Source: Cacconaster sp045114175 (GTDB taxonomy: Bacteria; Bacteroidota; Bacteroidia; Bacteroidales; UBA932). From it: a DNA stretch of 8,194 bases. The stretch spans positions 1 through 8,194 of the forward strand of contig JBGUJZ010000002.1 of assembly GCA_045114175.1 (NCBI GenBank). Direction: 5' to 3'. A model generated the notes under the pieces. It had not been told where the DNA came from, did not search any database, and saw only the letters and a program-made list of their open reading frames with translations. Shown here piece by piece: positions 1-8,087 of the stretch. Both the position numbers and the translations under genes were made by a program. The first letter of the stretch is position 1; every line of letters starts with the position of its first letter.

Positions 1-83
1 TTTGGTCTTTGGTTCGGAATAGTGTAGTGCTGGCGGTCTATCTCTTGTTTTCGGTTGCTTGCTTCCTTACCGTACATGAGCAT
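1..83 (-). CDS. Start of an unrecognised leftward frame (partial)
   Basis: This frame opens at ATG 83 (in-frame alternatives at 101 and 77) and stays open to the window edge, giving about 27 residues. It reads MLMYGKEASNRK and then a stretch rich in Gln, Arg and Pro. It overlaps the end of the 25-codon frame at 67-144 by 17 bases, so translation could be coupled to it; it has no clear Shine-Dalgarno of its own. It lies downstream of the leftward promoter at 175-203. I do not recognise the protein. The stretch may instead be an untranslated leader, and the call rests only on an open frame and on its position. Confidence 0.28.
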   Translation of the reverse strand, partial: MLMYGKEASNRKQEIDRQHYTIPNQRP

Positions 84-144
84 TGGCCCACGGCTTCTCA
101 TCTACATGACATAGCTGAAATCCACTCAGATCTTCAAATTCCAT
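67..144 (-). CDS. Possible 25-aa small protein or leader peptide
   Basis: ATG 144 follows a strong AAGGAGG (plus-strand cctcct at 152-157) with 7 bases of spacing and runs 25 codons to a TAA. The product begins MEFEDLSGFQLCHV. It is the first frame downstream of a good leftward promoter (175-203), with an untranslated leader of roughly 20 bases. Such a strong ribosome site on so short a frame suggests either a genuine microprotein or a leader peptide coupled to the overlapping frame at 1-83. It is acidic at the start and has one Cys. No family is recognised. A sequencing frameshift joining it to the next frame is possible but cannot be judged here. Confidence 0.4.
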   Translation of the reverse strand: MEFEDLSGFQLCHVDEKPWANAHVR

Positions 145-174
145 ACCCGCGCCTCCTTACGTTCAGATGAGTGT

Positions 175-203
175 ATTTTACACCCAACTGAATGTATTGC
201 CAA
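175..203 (-). promoter_or_regulatory. Leftward sigma-A-type promoter with overlapping dyads
   Basis: On the minus strand, TTGGCA (198-203) is followed after exactly 17 bases by TAAAAT (175-180), each 5 of 6 to consensus. A perfect 13-base dyad GTGTA-AAA-TACAC (171-183) covers the -10, and a perfect 11-base dyad TATTG-C-CAATA (195-205) covers the -35. Both are natural operator positions. A repressor there could also influence the divergent recombinase cassette. The helix-turn-helix protein at 308-724 is one candidate binder, by position only. Confidence 0.6.
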
Positions 204-271
204 TATGCCTCCGCCCGCTCTCCATAACTTTTTACGCGGAAATGAAAAAACCTCCGCTCAAAATGGCCAGC

Positions 272-299
272 CATCTCCAGTGGAAAGTGACTGGAGGTG
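272..299 (+). promoter_or_regulatory. Hairpin that buries the ribosome-binding site of the cassette's first gene
   Basis: CATCTCCAGT (272-281) pairs with ACTGGAGGTG (290-299) through 10 base pairs, one of them G-U, with an 8-base loop. The right arm contains the whole Shine-Dalgarno GGAGGTG (293-299), 8 bases before ATG 308. A CCTCC at 251-255 could pair with the same GGAGG as an alternative. Translation of the first gene, and of genes coupled to it, would be low unless the stem opens. I see no convincing rightward promoter in 204-290. Confidence 0.55.
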
Positions 300-307
300 A
301 TTCCCTT

Positions 308-724
308 ATGACCAATGAACAGAAAGCCACGATCCGCAGGCTCCGGCAGCAGAATAACAGTTATGTGGCCATCGCAAACACGCTCGGTGTCTCCGTAAGT
401 ACCGTCAAGGGCTACTGTCAGAGAAACGGCCTGACCGGTAACCGCGCTGCTACCGTGAAAGATATACCTGATGACCCGTCCGTCTGTCTCGGCTGCGGAA
501 AGCCGATCAACCAGCGTGATGGCATCAAACGAATCAAGTTCTGTTCGGCGGGATGCAGACAGGCATGGTGGAATGCCCATCCGGAGAAGGTCAACCGGAA
601 AGCGATCTACTCCTTCACCTGCGCCTGCTGCGGGAAACCCTTCACCGCATACGGGAACCGAGGCCGGAAGTATTGCTCTCACGAATGCTACATCACCGAC
701 CGGTTCAAGGGAGGTGAAGCGTGA
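308..724 (+). CDS. Helix-turn-helix protein with two C-terminal zinc knuckles (sigma-70-region-4-like), recombinase-associated
   Basis: This 138-aa protein is probably a DNA-binding accessory or regulator of the recombinases. Residues 1-42 read as a homeodomain/sigma-region-4-like helix-turn-helix (NEQKATIRRLRQQ, then SYVAIANTLGVSVSTVKGY). Two Cys4 treble-clef-like motifs follow: C60/C63/C79/C83 and C105/C108/C123/C127. Proteins of this kind, often labelled sigma-70-like, are a usual companion of clostridial large serine recombinases. ATG 308 is chosen because GGAGGTG ends 8 bases upstream. The frame is open farther upstream (ATG 242 or 167), but those starts lack a good ribosome site. The stop overlaps the next start (TGATG), so the two genes are translationally coupled. 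Its DNA target is unknown; it may bind the att sites or the divergent promoter. Confidence 0.75.
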   Translation: MTNEQKATIRRLRQQNNSYVAIANTLGVSVSTVKGYCQRNGLTGNRAATVKDIPDDPSVCLGCGKPINQRDGIKRIKFCSAGCRQAWWNAHPEKVNRKAIYSFTCACCGKPFTAYGNRGRKYCSHECYITDRFKGGEA

Positions 725-930
725 TGACGCCAGAGCGGTTTGAGGCCGAAAAGAACTATCTGGCGGCCCGTGAGATCGCGGAAGGCTTCCTGAATAAGGG
801 CCTTCTGACACCGGAGGAATTCAACAAAATAGACGCCTTCCTGACCAAAAAATTCTCCCCTCAGATCGGCAAACTTATCGCGGAAACTGGGGATAATTCA
901 CTTGCTATGTGTCCCGAAAAGAGTGATTAA
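724..930 (+). CDS. SHOCT-like small protein
   Basis: This is a 68-aa, mostly helical, charged protein. The central part (AREIAEGFLNKGLLTPEEFNKIDAFL) matches the SHOCT pattern, a short helical region of the form 'glitxeEfexkk' that is usually found at protein ends and thought to mediate oligomerisation. Here it is most of the protein. ATG 724 is preferred over GTG 721 because the AGGGAGGTG Shine-Dalgarno gives 7 bases of spacing rather than 4; the ATG shares a base with the previous stop. It sits between the zinc-knuckle protein and the first recombinase, a conserved-looking order, so an accessory role in recombination or its control is inferred. No catalytic residues and no membrane segment are visible. 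Confidence 0.65.
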   Translation: MTPERFEAEKNYLAAREIAEGFLNKGLLTPEEFNKIDAFLTKKFSPQIGKLIAETGDNSLAMCPEKSD

Positions 931-957
931 TGGTACCGGGAAAGGAGGCGAAAAGCC

Positions 958-2787
<1,830 letters not shown>

Positions 2788-4341
2788 CGCGGTTTTCGGC
2801 CACTCCGATCTCCGCGAAACAGAAACGCAAGGTCGCCGGGTACGCTCGCGTTTCCACTGATCACGACGATCAGTTCACGAGCTATGCGGCCCAGATCGAT
2901 TATTACACCAACTACATCAAAGGCCGGGACGATTGGGAGTTCGTAGACGTGTACACCGACGAGGGTATCACGGGCACCAGCACCAAGCACCGCGAAGGCT
3001 TCAAGCGGATGATCGCTGATGCGCTGGACGGCAGGATCGACCTTATCGTCACCAAGTCTGTCAGCCGGTTTGCCCGGAACACGGTCGATTCCCTGACCAC
3101 CATCCGGCAGCTGAAGGAAAACGGCACTGAGGTCTATTTTGAGAAGGAAAACATCTGGACCTTTGATGCCAAGGGCGAGGTTCTGCTGACCATCATGAGC
3201 AGCCTCGCGCAGGAGGAAAGCCGATCCATTTCCGAGAACTGCACGTGGGGCCAGAGAAAACGCTTTGCAGACGGCAAGGTCACGGTCCCGTTCAAGCGGT
3301 TCCTCGGCTATGACCGTGGGGAGGACGGCAACCTGGTGGTCAACCCGGAGCAGGCCGAAGTGGTCCGGCGTATCTACGGGATGTTCCTAAAAGGCATGAC
3401 GCCACACGGCATCGCCAAGACGCTCACCGACGAAGGCGTTCCGACACCGGCAGGCAAAAAGCAATGGGGTCAGACCACGATCAAGAGCATCCTGTCGAAC
3501 GAGAAGTATAAGGGTGACGCCCTCCTGCAGAAAACCTTCTGCGAGGACTTCCTGACCAAGAAGATGAAGACCAATCAGGGCGAGGTGCCGCAGTACTACG
3601 TGGAGAACAACCACGAGGCGATCATCGACCCGGAGACCTTCGAGATGGTCCAGCGGGAACTGGCCAGACGGACCAAGGGCAAGAATCGCCACAGCGGCGT
3701 CCACCTGCTCTCCGGCAGGATCAAGTGCGGCGACTGCGGTGGCTGGTACGGCTCGAAGGTCTGGCACTCGCCGGAGAAGTGCAAGCGGACCATCTGGCAG
3801 TGCAACCAGAAATACAAAAACGAGGTCCGCTGCACGACGCCTTACCTTGACGAGGCCTCGGTGAAGGACCGCTTCACAGTGGCGGTCAACCAGCTGCTGG
3901 CTGGACGGGATGCTGCCATCGCCGCCTACGAACAGGGCATGGCACTGACCCTCGACACCACTGAGCTGGAGGCCCAGCAGCAGGAGCTCCTCGGTGAGCT
4001 GGAAGTCCTGAACGGGATGTTGCAGCAGATGATCCGTCAGAACGCCACGGTGGCGCAGGACCAGACCGAATACAACCGGCGCTTTGAGGCCCTCAGCCAG
4101 AAGTTCAAAGAGGCCGAGGCCAAGAAGGATGCGGTCGCGCAGCAGATCAGCGGCATCCTTGACCGGCGCGGCACAATGGAGGATTTCCTCAGGATACTGA
4201 AAGAGGCGGACGGCGAGGTCACCGCCTTCAGCGAAAAGCTCTGGTGCGGCCTGCTGGACTACGCCACGGCATACGCGGATGGCCGCCTGACCTTCACCTT
4301 CAAAAACGGTTCTACCTTCGAGGGCTGAGCCGGGTAAACGC

Positions 4342-4387
4342 AATGCTCCCGATCATCGGATTACGATTTCCGGTGACCGGGAGCATT
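4342..4387. terminator. Long hairpin between convergent recombinase cassette and ars operon
   Basis: AATGCTCCCG (4342-4351) and CGGGAGCATT (4378-4387) are perfectly complementary. The stem continues inward through 4352-4359 and 4370-4377 with one mismatch and one G-U pair, leaving a 10-base loop, so it is about 18 pairs long. It lies 13 bases after the recombinase stop and 16 bases beyond the thioredoxin-like gene's stop, so it could end transcription from both sides. Neither flank has a real U-tract, which weakens the terminator call; it may instead be a boundary structure of the recombinase module. Confidence 0.5.
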
Positions 4388-4403
4388 AATCTATCAGGCC
4401 TTA

Positions 4404-4754
4404 TCAACTTAAAAATTTCTCTATTTCTTTCGGCTTCAACACCTTTCCAACCGATACGATCTTGTCATTCACGAGAAGCGCAGGCATACTCATAACACCA
4501 TAGCTAATAACTTTCTCCATATCGGTGATGTACTCTACTTCAACATCCAGCCCAAGATTCTCGACAGCTTTCTTAGTGTTTTCATACAGCTCGTGGCAGG
4601 ATTTGCAACCAGCTCCCAGTACCTTGATGCAACAGATGCCATCAACCTGTTCTCCACAACAAGAGGCGGTTTCCTCTTTTACGCCAGTTCCTCCGCAGCA
4701 GCAGCAAGCAGGCTCTGCCTTCACTTCCTCTGTTTTCTTTCCAAACAATGCCAT
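4404..4754 (-). CDS. Thioredoxin-like redox-active disulfide protein, Cys-rich N-terminus
   Basis: This 116-aa cytoplasmic protein is of the small TM0996/MTH895 glutaredoxin-like (redox-active disulfide protein) type. The thioredoxin-fold part (about 41-116) has the active-site motif C50-K-S-C53 after KVLGAG, and the cis-proline loop VMSMPAL (Pro91). In front is an extra segment of about 40 residues with cysteine clusters: four at 17-20 and pairs at 32-33 and 41-42. These could bind arsenite or another soft metal, or be a disulfide relay. ATG 4754 is chosen because AGGAGG (plus strand 4763-4768) is 8 bases away; ATG 4760 would leave only 2. The Shine-Dalgarno lies just past, and touches, the permease stop codon, so it is the last gene of the ars operon. 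A role as electron donor or metalloid chaperone for the permease is inferred. Confidence 0.85.
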   Translation of the reverse strand: MALFGKKTEEVKAEPACCCCGGTGVKEETASCCGEQVDGICCIKVLGAGCKSCHELYENTKKAVENLGLDVEVEYITDMEKVISYGVMSMPALLVNDKIVSVGKVLKPKEIEKFLS

Positions 4755-4768
4755 GATCATGTCCTCCT

Positions 4769-5767
4769 TCAGATAAATAGATTTTGAAATATATTAAAGC
4801 CGTAGCCGACTATAATAATCCCGGCAGTACAAATCGCCACAAATGCGCCCATCAGCTTTGGCTTGATGGCTTTTTTCAGCATAATGAGTGACGGCAGACT
4901 CAGAGTGGTAACAGCCATCATGAAGCTGAGAATCGTACCAAGAAGCGCACCCTTTGAAAGAAGTGCCTCCGCAACAGGAATCGTCCCGAAAATATCCGCA
5001 TACATCGGAATCCCGATAATTGTAGCAAGAATTACACCGAACGGATTTTTGCTTCCAAGCACGGTCTGTATCCAGCTTTCAGGAATCCAGTTGTGGATCA
5101 GCGCACCAATACCGACACCTGCTAAGATGTATGGGAATACTCTTTTGAATGTGTCCAGAACCTGATCCTTCGAATAAATCAATCGATCTTTGACGGTCAG
5201 ATCCGGCGACTCGATATCCACGCTGCTGTTACTGTTTCTAATAAAATCTGCAATCTGGTCTTCCATATGCAGCTTTTCAATCAGCGTGCCGCCTACAACC
5301 GCAATCACGAGTCCCATCACCACATAGACAATGGCAATCTTCGCTCCAAAGATACTCATGAGGAGGACAAGGCTGCCCAAATCCACCATCGGAGATGAGA
5401 TAAGAAAGGAAAAGGTCACACCCAGCGGAAGTCCCGCGCTCGTAAATCCCATGAAGATTGGGATCGATGAACAGGAGCAGAATGGTGTAACCGTTCCCAG
5501 CAGGGCTCCCACAATATTCGCTCCTATTCCATGAAACCTGCCCATGATCTTCCTGCTCCGCTCCGGAGGAAAGAAGCTCTGGATATAGGAGATCAGGAAT
5601 ATCAATACGCACAGCAGCACCGTAATCTTGATCGTGTCATAAATAAAGAATTGGATGCTTGCGCCAACTTTTGTGGTGGTGTCAAGTCCGAATATTCCGA
5701 GAAGGTTCCCAATCAGGACATTCAGCCACCTCATTCCGAGGATTTGATCCTGTATAAACGTCCACAT
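4769..5767 (-). CDS. COG0701-family permease (ArsP-like), ars operon
   Basis: This 332-aa integral membrane protein belongs to the UPF0718/COG0701 permease family, whose ArsP members export trivalent organoarsenicals. It has about eight hydrophobic segments in two halves separated by a hydrophilic loop (about 165-205). The family signature TPFCSCSSIP (Cys97, Cys99) lies in the first half and GIPMYADIFG (about 252-261) in the second. GATG follows the acr3 stop by two bases (TAAGGATG), and a GAGG 8 bases upstream of the start lies inside acr3, so the pair is coupled. Its substrate here is uncertain: the two cysteines suit thiophilic arsenic or another metalloid, and the neighbouring thioredoxin-like protein may serve it. 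I leave the symbol empty because COG0701 contains members of other or unknown function. Confidence 0.85.
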   Translation of the reverse strand: MWTFIQDQILGMRWLNVLIGNLLGIFGLDTTTKVGASIQFFIYDTIKITVLLCVLIFLISYIQSFFPPERSRKIMGRFHGIGANIVGALLGTVTPFCSCSSIPIFMGFTSAGLPLGVTFSFLISSPMVDLGSLVLLMSIFGAKIAIVYVVMGLVIAVVGGTLIEKLHMEDQIADFIRNSNSSVDIESPDLTVKDRLIYSKDQVLDTFKRVFPYILAGVGIGALIHNWIPESWIQTVLGSKNPFGVILATIIGIPMYADIFGTIPVAEALLSKGALLGTILSFMMAVTTLSLPSLIMLKKAIKPKLMGAFVAICTAGIIIVGYGFNIFQNLFI

Positions 5768-5769
5768 CC

Positions 5770-6807
5770 TTAAAACCTCGCCTTCGTTGTATTTGCTATT
5801 CTGACAAGTATCAGCATGACCGGCACCTCCGTCAATACGCCAACTGTAGTGGCAAGTGCCGCAGGTGATGTCGTTCCAAACAATGCAATCGCAACTGCCA
5901 CTGCCAGTTCAAAGAAATTCGATGCTCCGATCATTCCTGCAGGTGCAGCAATGTCATGAGGCAGTTTGAACACCTTGCAGGCTCCGTATGCAATAAGGAA
6001 AATCAGAAATGTCTGAATGATCAAGGGTACCGCTATCAGAACAATGTGAATCGGGTTTGAAAGAATCACCTCTGCCTGTGAACTGAATATGATCACCAGC
6101 GTGAGGAGTAATCCGACCGTAGTTGCATTGTCAAACTTATGGATAAAGGTACTCTCAAAATATTCTCTTCCCTTGTTCCTGATGACAGTAAGCCTTGTCA
6201 AAACCCCCCCGACCAGTGGGATAACCACAAACAGGAAGATGCTCACGAAAAGGGTGCTGTAGGGAACAGATACATTGGAAACGCCGAGAAGGAACTTTAC
6301 AATCGGCACAAATGCCACAAGGATGATTAGATCATTCGTTGCCACCTGAACCACGGTATATGCCGGATTCCCTTTTGTCAGCGTACTCCAGACAAATACC
6401 ATCGCCGTACATGGTGCTGCACCAAGGAGAACTGCTCCGGCAAGATATTCCGTTGCCAGTTCAGGAGTTATAAAAGCTTTAAATACAACAAATAAAAACA
6501 GATAGGCTATCCCATACATAGTAAAAGGCTTGATCAGCCAGTTGGTAATCCATGTGATAAACAATCCCCTCGGATTCTTTCCTACCTGTTTGACACTCTG
6601 GAAATCCACCTTCATCATCATTGGATAGATCATGACCCAGATCAGTATGGCTATGGGAATTGAGATTCCGGCGATCTGCAATTCATCCATTGCAGCGGGT
6701 ATCACCGGCATAAAGTGACCGACGAAAACTCCTATTGCCATGCACAGAAGTACCCATAAAGACAGGTATCGCTGGAAATTGTTGATACCTTTTTCCTGCT
6801 TATCCAT
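5770..6807 (-). CDS. acr3: Arsenite efflux transporter Acr3
   Basis: This 345-aa inner-membrane arsenite (As(III)/H+) antiporter of the ACR3 family (bile/arsenite/riboflavin transporter superfamily) has about ten membrane segments. The hallmark GAAPCTAMVFVWS carries the essential Cys133, and GASNFFELAVAVA carries the conserved Glu300; TEVPVML follows near the end. Length is typical and no break is visible. ATG 6807 has AAAGGAGG 5 bases upstream. Acr3 is the core resistance function of the operon, while ArsR senses the metalloid and the two downstream genes extend the pathway. No arsC arsenate reductase is in the window. A run of seven G on the coding strand (plus-strand C7 at 6204-6210, codons Gly200-Gly201) is a possible slippage site. 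Confidence 0.95.
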   Translation of the reverse strand: MDKQEKGINNFQRYLSLWVLLCMAIGVFVGHFMPVIPAAMDELQIAGISIPIAILIWVMIYPMMMKVDFQSVKQVGKNPRGLFITWITNWLIKPFTMYGIAYLFLFVVFKAFITPELATEYLAGAVLLGAAPCTAMVFVWSTLTKGNPAYTVVQVATNDLIILVAFVPIVKFLLGVSNVSVPYSTLFVSIFLFVVIPLVGGVLTRLTVIRNKGREYFESTFIHKFDNATTVGLLLTLVIIFSSQAEVILSNPIHIVLIAVPLIIQTFLIFLIAYGACKVFKLPHDIAAPAGMIGASNFFELAVAVAIALFGTTSPAALATTVGVLTEVPVMLILVRIANTTKARF

Positions 6808-6822
6808 AGTTGCCTCCTTTAG

Positions 6823-6837
6823 TTTGAAATATTCAAA
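6823..6837 (-). promoter_or_regulatory. Perfect 15-base palindrome before acr3, candidate ArsR operator
   Basis: TTTGAA-ATA-TTCAAA is a perfect dyad ending 5 bases before the acr3 Shine-Dalgarno and 16 bases before the start codon. Its AT-rich, TTGAA/TTCAA form resembles ArsR/SmtB-family operators, and ATTGATAC lies just upstream on the minus strand (6839-6846). No convincing -35/-10 pair surrounds it, so it could be a second internal operator, a roadblock site, or chance. Confidence 0.4.
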
Positions 6838-6863
6838 TGTATCAATGTTTCAGACTTATATTT

Positions 6864-6884
6864 AGGCAATCACACGGATTGCCT
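6864..6884 (-). other. Hairpin in the arsR-acr3 gap
   Basis: AGGCAATC and GATTGCCT form a perfect 8-bp stem with a 5-base loop, 18 bases after the arsR stop. On the transcribed minus strand it is followed by AAATATAAG, not a U-run, so it is not a standard terminator. It may be an mRNA processing or stability element that sets arsR and acr3 levels apart. Confidence 0.4.
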
Positions 6885-6901
6885 GAAATAAGCACTATTG
6901 A

Positions 6902-7222
6902 TTATTTCTTTTCCTTACATCCGCAGGATACGCTGCTGTCTGTTTCGCAGTCACATCTTGCATAGGAACCGATCATTTCCCGGAACGCCCTGACGCCATC
7001 AGCAGAGATGGAGTAATGCATCCACTTTCCTTCCTTGTAATAATCAACAAGGCCGCTGTCTGCAAGTATCTTCATATGATGAGACAGAGTCGGCTGTGTA
7101 ATATTCAGTTCCTCCAACAGTTCACATCCGCACTTCTCTCCATGCTGTAATGCAAGCATAATGGCCAGACGGTTTTCGTCGGTCAATGCCTTAATTTTTC
7201 TAACATCTTCTCTGAAGCCCAC
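6902..7222 (-). CDS. arsR: ArsR/SmtB-family metalloid-responsive repressor
   Basis: This 106-aa winged-helix repressor is expected to leave DNA when it binds As(III) or Sb(III), and to control this operon including itself. KALTDENRLAIMLAL opens the domain, ELNITQPTLSHHMKIL (about 38-53) is the recognition helix-turn-helix, and YYKEGKWMHYSI is the wing. Candidate metalloid ligands are Cys31 and Cys33 (EKCGCELL) before the recognition helix, plus a C-terminal cluster at Cys90, 92, 100 and 102. GTG 7222 is chosen because AGGAGG lies 8 bases upstream (7231-7236). A longer frame to TTG 7276 is rejected: that TTG is part of the -35 box, upstream of the predicted transcript start. It is the first gene of the operon. 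Confidence 0.92.
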   Translation of the reverse strand: MGFREDVRKIKALTDENRLAIMLALQHGEKCGCELLEELNITQPTLSHHMKILADSGLVDYYKEGKWMHYSISADGVRAFREMIGSYARCDCETDSSVSCGCKEKK

Positions 7223-7247
7223 GATACTCACCTCCTGAGATGGGCCT

Positions 7248-7276
7248 ATTGTATCATATGCATTTATAGTTGTCAA
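7248..7276 (-). promoter_or_regulatory. ars operon promoter with likely overlapping ArsR operator
   Basis: On the minus strand, a perfect TTGACA (7271-7276) and TACAAT (7248-7253) are separated by exactly 17 bases, followed by a leader of about 20 bases and the arsR ribosome site. Inverted CATAT/ATATG arms (7255-7259 and 7276-7280) bracket the spacer and could be the ArsR-binding dyad, giving autorepression. Confidence 0.8.
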
Positions 7277-7305
7277 TATGTCTATGTTGAAGGTTGAAAA
7301 ACAGC

Positions 7306-7369
7306 CGGGTCTATACCCGACTTCACAGGAAGGCTCGAACGAGCCCTTTTTGCCAGAAAAACGAGCCCT
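7306..7369. repeat. Hairpins and direct repeat near the element end
   Basis: CGGGT-CTAT-ACCCG (7306-7319) and GGCTCG-AA-CGAGCC (7332-7345) are inverted repeats. The second is followed by CTTTTT (7346-7351), so it resembles an intrinsic terminator for rightward transcripts, although no rightward gene precedes it. AACGAGCCCT occurs twice (7338-7347 and 7360-7369), with GGCTCG inverted. These lie 45-110 bases inside the proposed junction and could be recombinase or accessory binding sites, or insulation of hsdM from the element. Confidence 0.45.
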
Positions 7370-7373
7370 CGCT

Positions 7374-8012
7374 TCACGCCGCCTGAATCCGTATCAAAGA
7401 CGTAGTGCAGTTTTCATATACACGGCAGTTATCAAATGGTCGAAGAATTGAAACAAGAGTTTTTACCACACTGGATGGCGTATAGAATTCTCCTCCACCA
7501 ACTCCTTCTTTTTCAGCAAACTGCGCAATGCAGTATTCATATGTGCGGCCGAGGAGATCTTCGCTTTCCTCGGTATTACTCATATCGATGTTATTTGTAA
7601 AGATATCAACAACGTCACCAAGAACTCTCTTGTCGAGATCAGGACTTGCGTAGTTCTTAGGAAGGACGTTTTTTAGGGTCTTGTTTTCAGCTTCGATTGC
7701 CCGCATTGCATTGTCGATGACAGTTCCTATTTCTGGAGTGTGCGCTGCAGAAGCAATAGTATTCCATCTAGCTTCTTCAGGAACGAAGAAAACGTTGTCC
7801 ATGGTATATGCATCACGATCATCCTCAAAGCCATCGCCGTCCTCGATAAGTTCTTGATAGCGTTTATCAAAAGCTGCAGAAATGTATCTAAGAAAAATGA
7901 GCCCGATGATAACTTTTCTATATTCCGCAGCAGGTATGTGTCCCCATAAAACACATGCCGCATCCCACAGTTGTTTTTCAAATCCGATATTCGCATTAGT
8001 CTTCTCTTCCAT
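7374..8012 (-). pseudogene. hsdM: Type I restriction-modification methyltransferase HsdM, truncated by element insertion
   Basis: The intact protein would be the N6-adenine methyltransferase subunit of a type I restriction-modification complex. Residues 1-199 are a normal HsdM start: the helical N-terminal domain (FEKQLWDAACVLWG, YRKVIIGLIFLRYISAAFD) and the opening of the methyltransferase domain with GGEFYTPSSVVKTLVSIL. At VY199, where the family continues with a DPCCGSGG-type SAM motif, the sequence changes to ENCTTSLIRIQAA and stops. Full HsdM is about 480-550 aa, so the SAM motif, the catalytic NPPF region and the C-terminal domain are all missing and the fragment cannot methylate. ATG 8012 has TGGAGGA 8 bases upstream. 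Bases 7374-7415 are probably element DNA. It could still make a 212-aa peptide. Confidence 0.88.
7414..7415 (-). other. Candidate serine recombinase crossover dinucleotide GA (element/hsdM junction)
   Basis: On the minus strand, hsdM reads ...GTG TAT and then GA. The family expects an Asp codon (GAY) here, so GA is the last part that can belong to either hsdM or the element. GA is the known core of TnpX (Tn4451) and TndX (Tn5397) sites. The exact base is inferred from protein conservation, because the uninterrupted site is not in the window. Confidence 0.45.
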
Positions 8013-8069
8013 GAGAGTTTTCCTCCAGTTATGTAAGCCTCAGAATTCAAGGCATAGTCATACATAATT

Positions 8070-8087
8070 ATTATACAAGAGATTATA
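8070..8087 (-). promoter_or_regulatory. Possible hsdM promoter region (two TATAAT boxes)
   Basis: Two perfect minus-strand TATAAT hexamers (8070-8075 and 8082-8087) lie 58-75 bases before the hsdM start. Neither has a good -35 at 16-18 bases: TTTATG is the best for the nearer one. The rest of 8101-8194 is AT-rich with no gene I can support. Confidence 0.35.

Noticed and set aside
167..307. Longer start for the HTH/zinc-knuckle protein
   Set aside because: The extension is not protein-like, includes the RBS hairpin, and ATG 308 has a properly spaced GGAGGTG.
134..811. 225-codon minus-strand frame across the HTH gene
   Set aside because: It is antisense to a protein with two clear Cys4 motifs and ignores the promoter and small frame on the same strand.
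3387..4343. 318-codon minus-strand frame opposite the second recombinase
   Set aside because: Leu/Val/Ala-rich antisense shadow with no Shine-Dalgarno or recognisable domain; the sense gene is intact.
7223..7276. Longer ArsR from TTG 7276
   Set aside because: That TTG is within the -35 box of a near-consensus promoter, and GTG 7222 has a perfect ribosome site.
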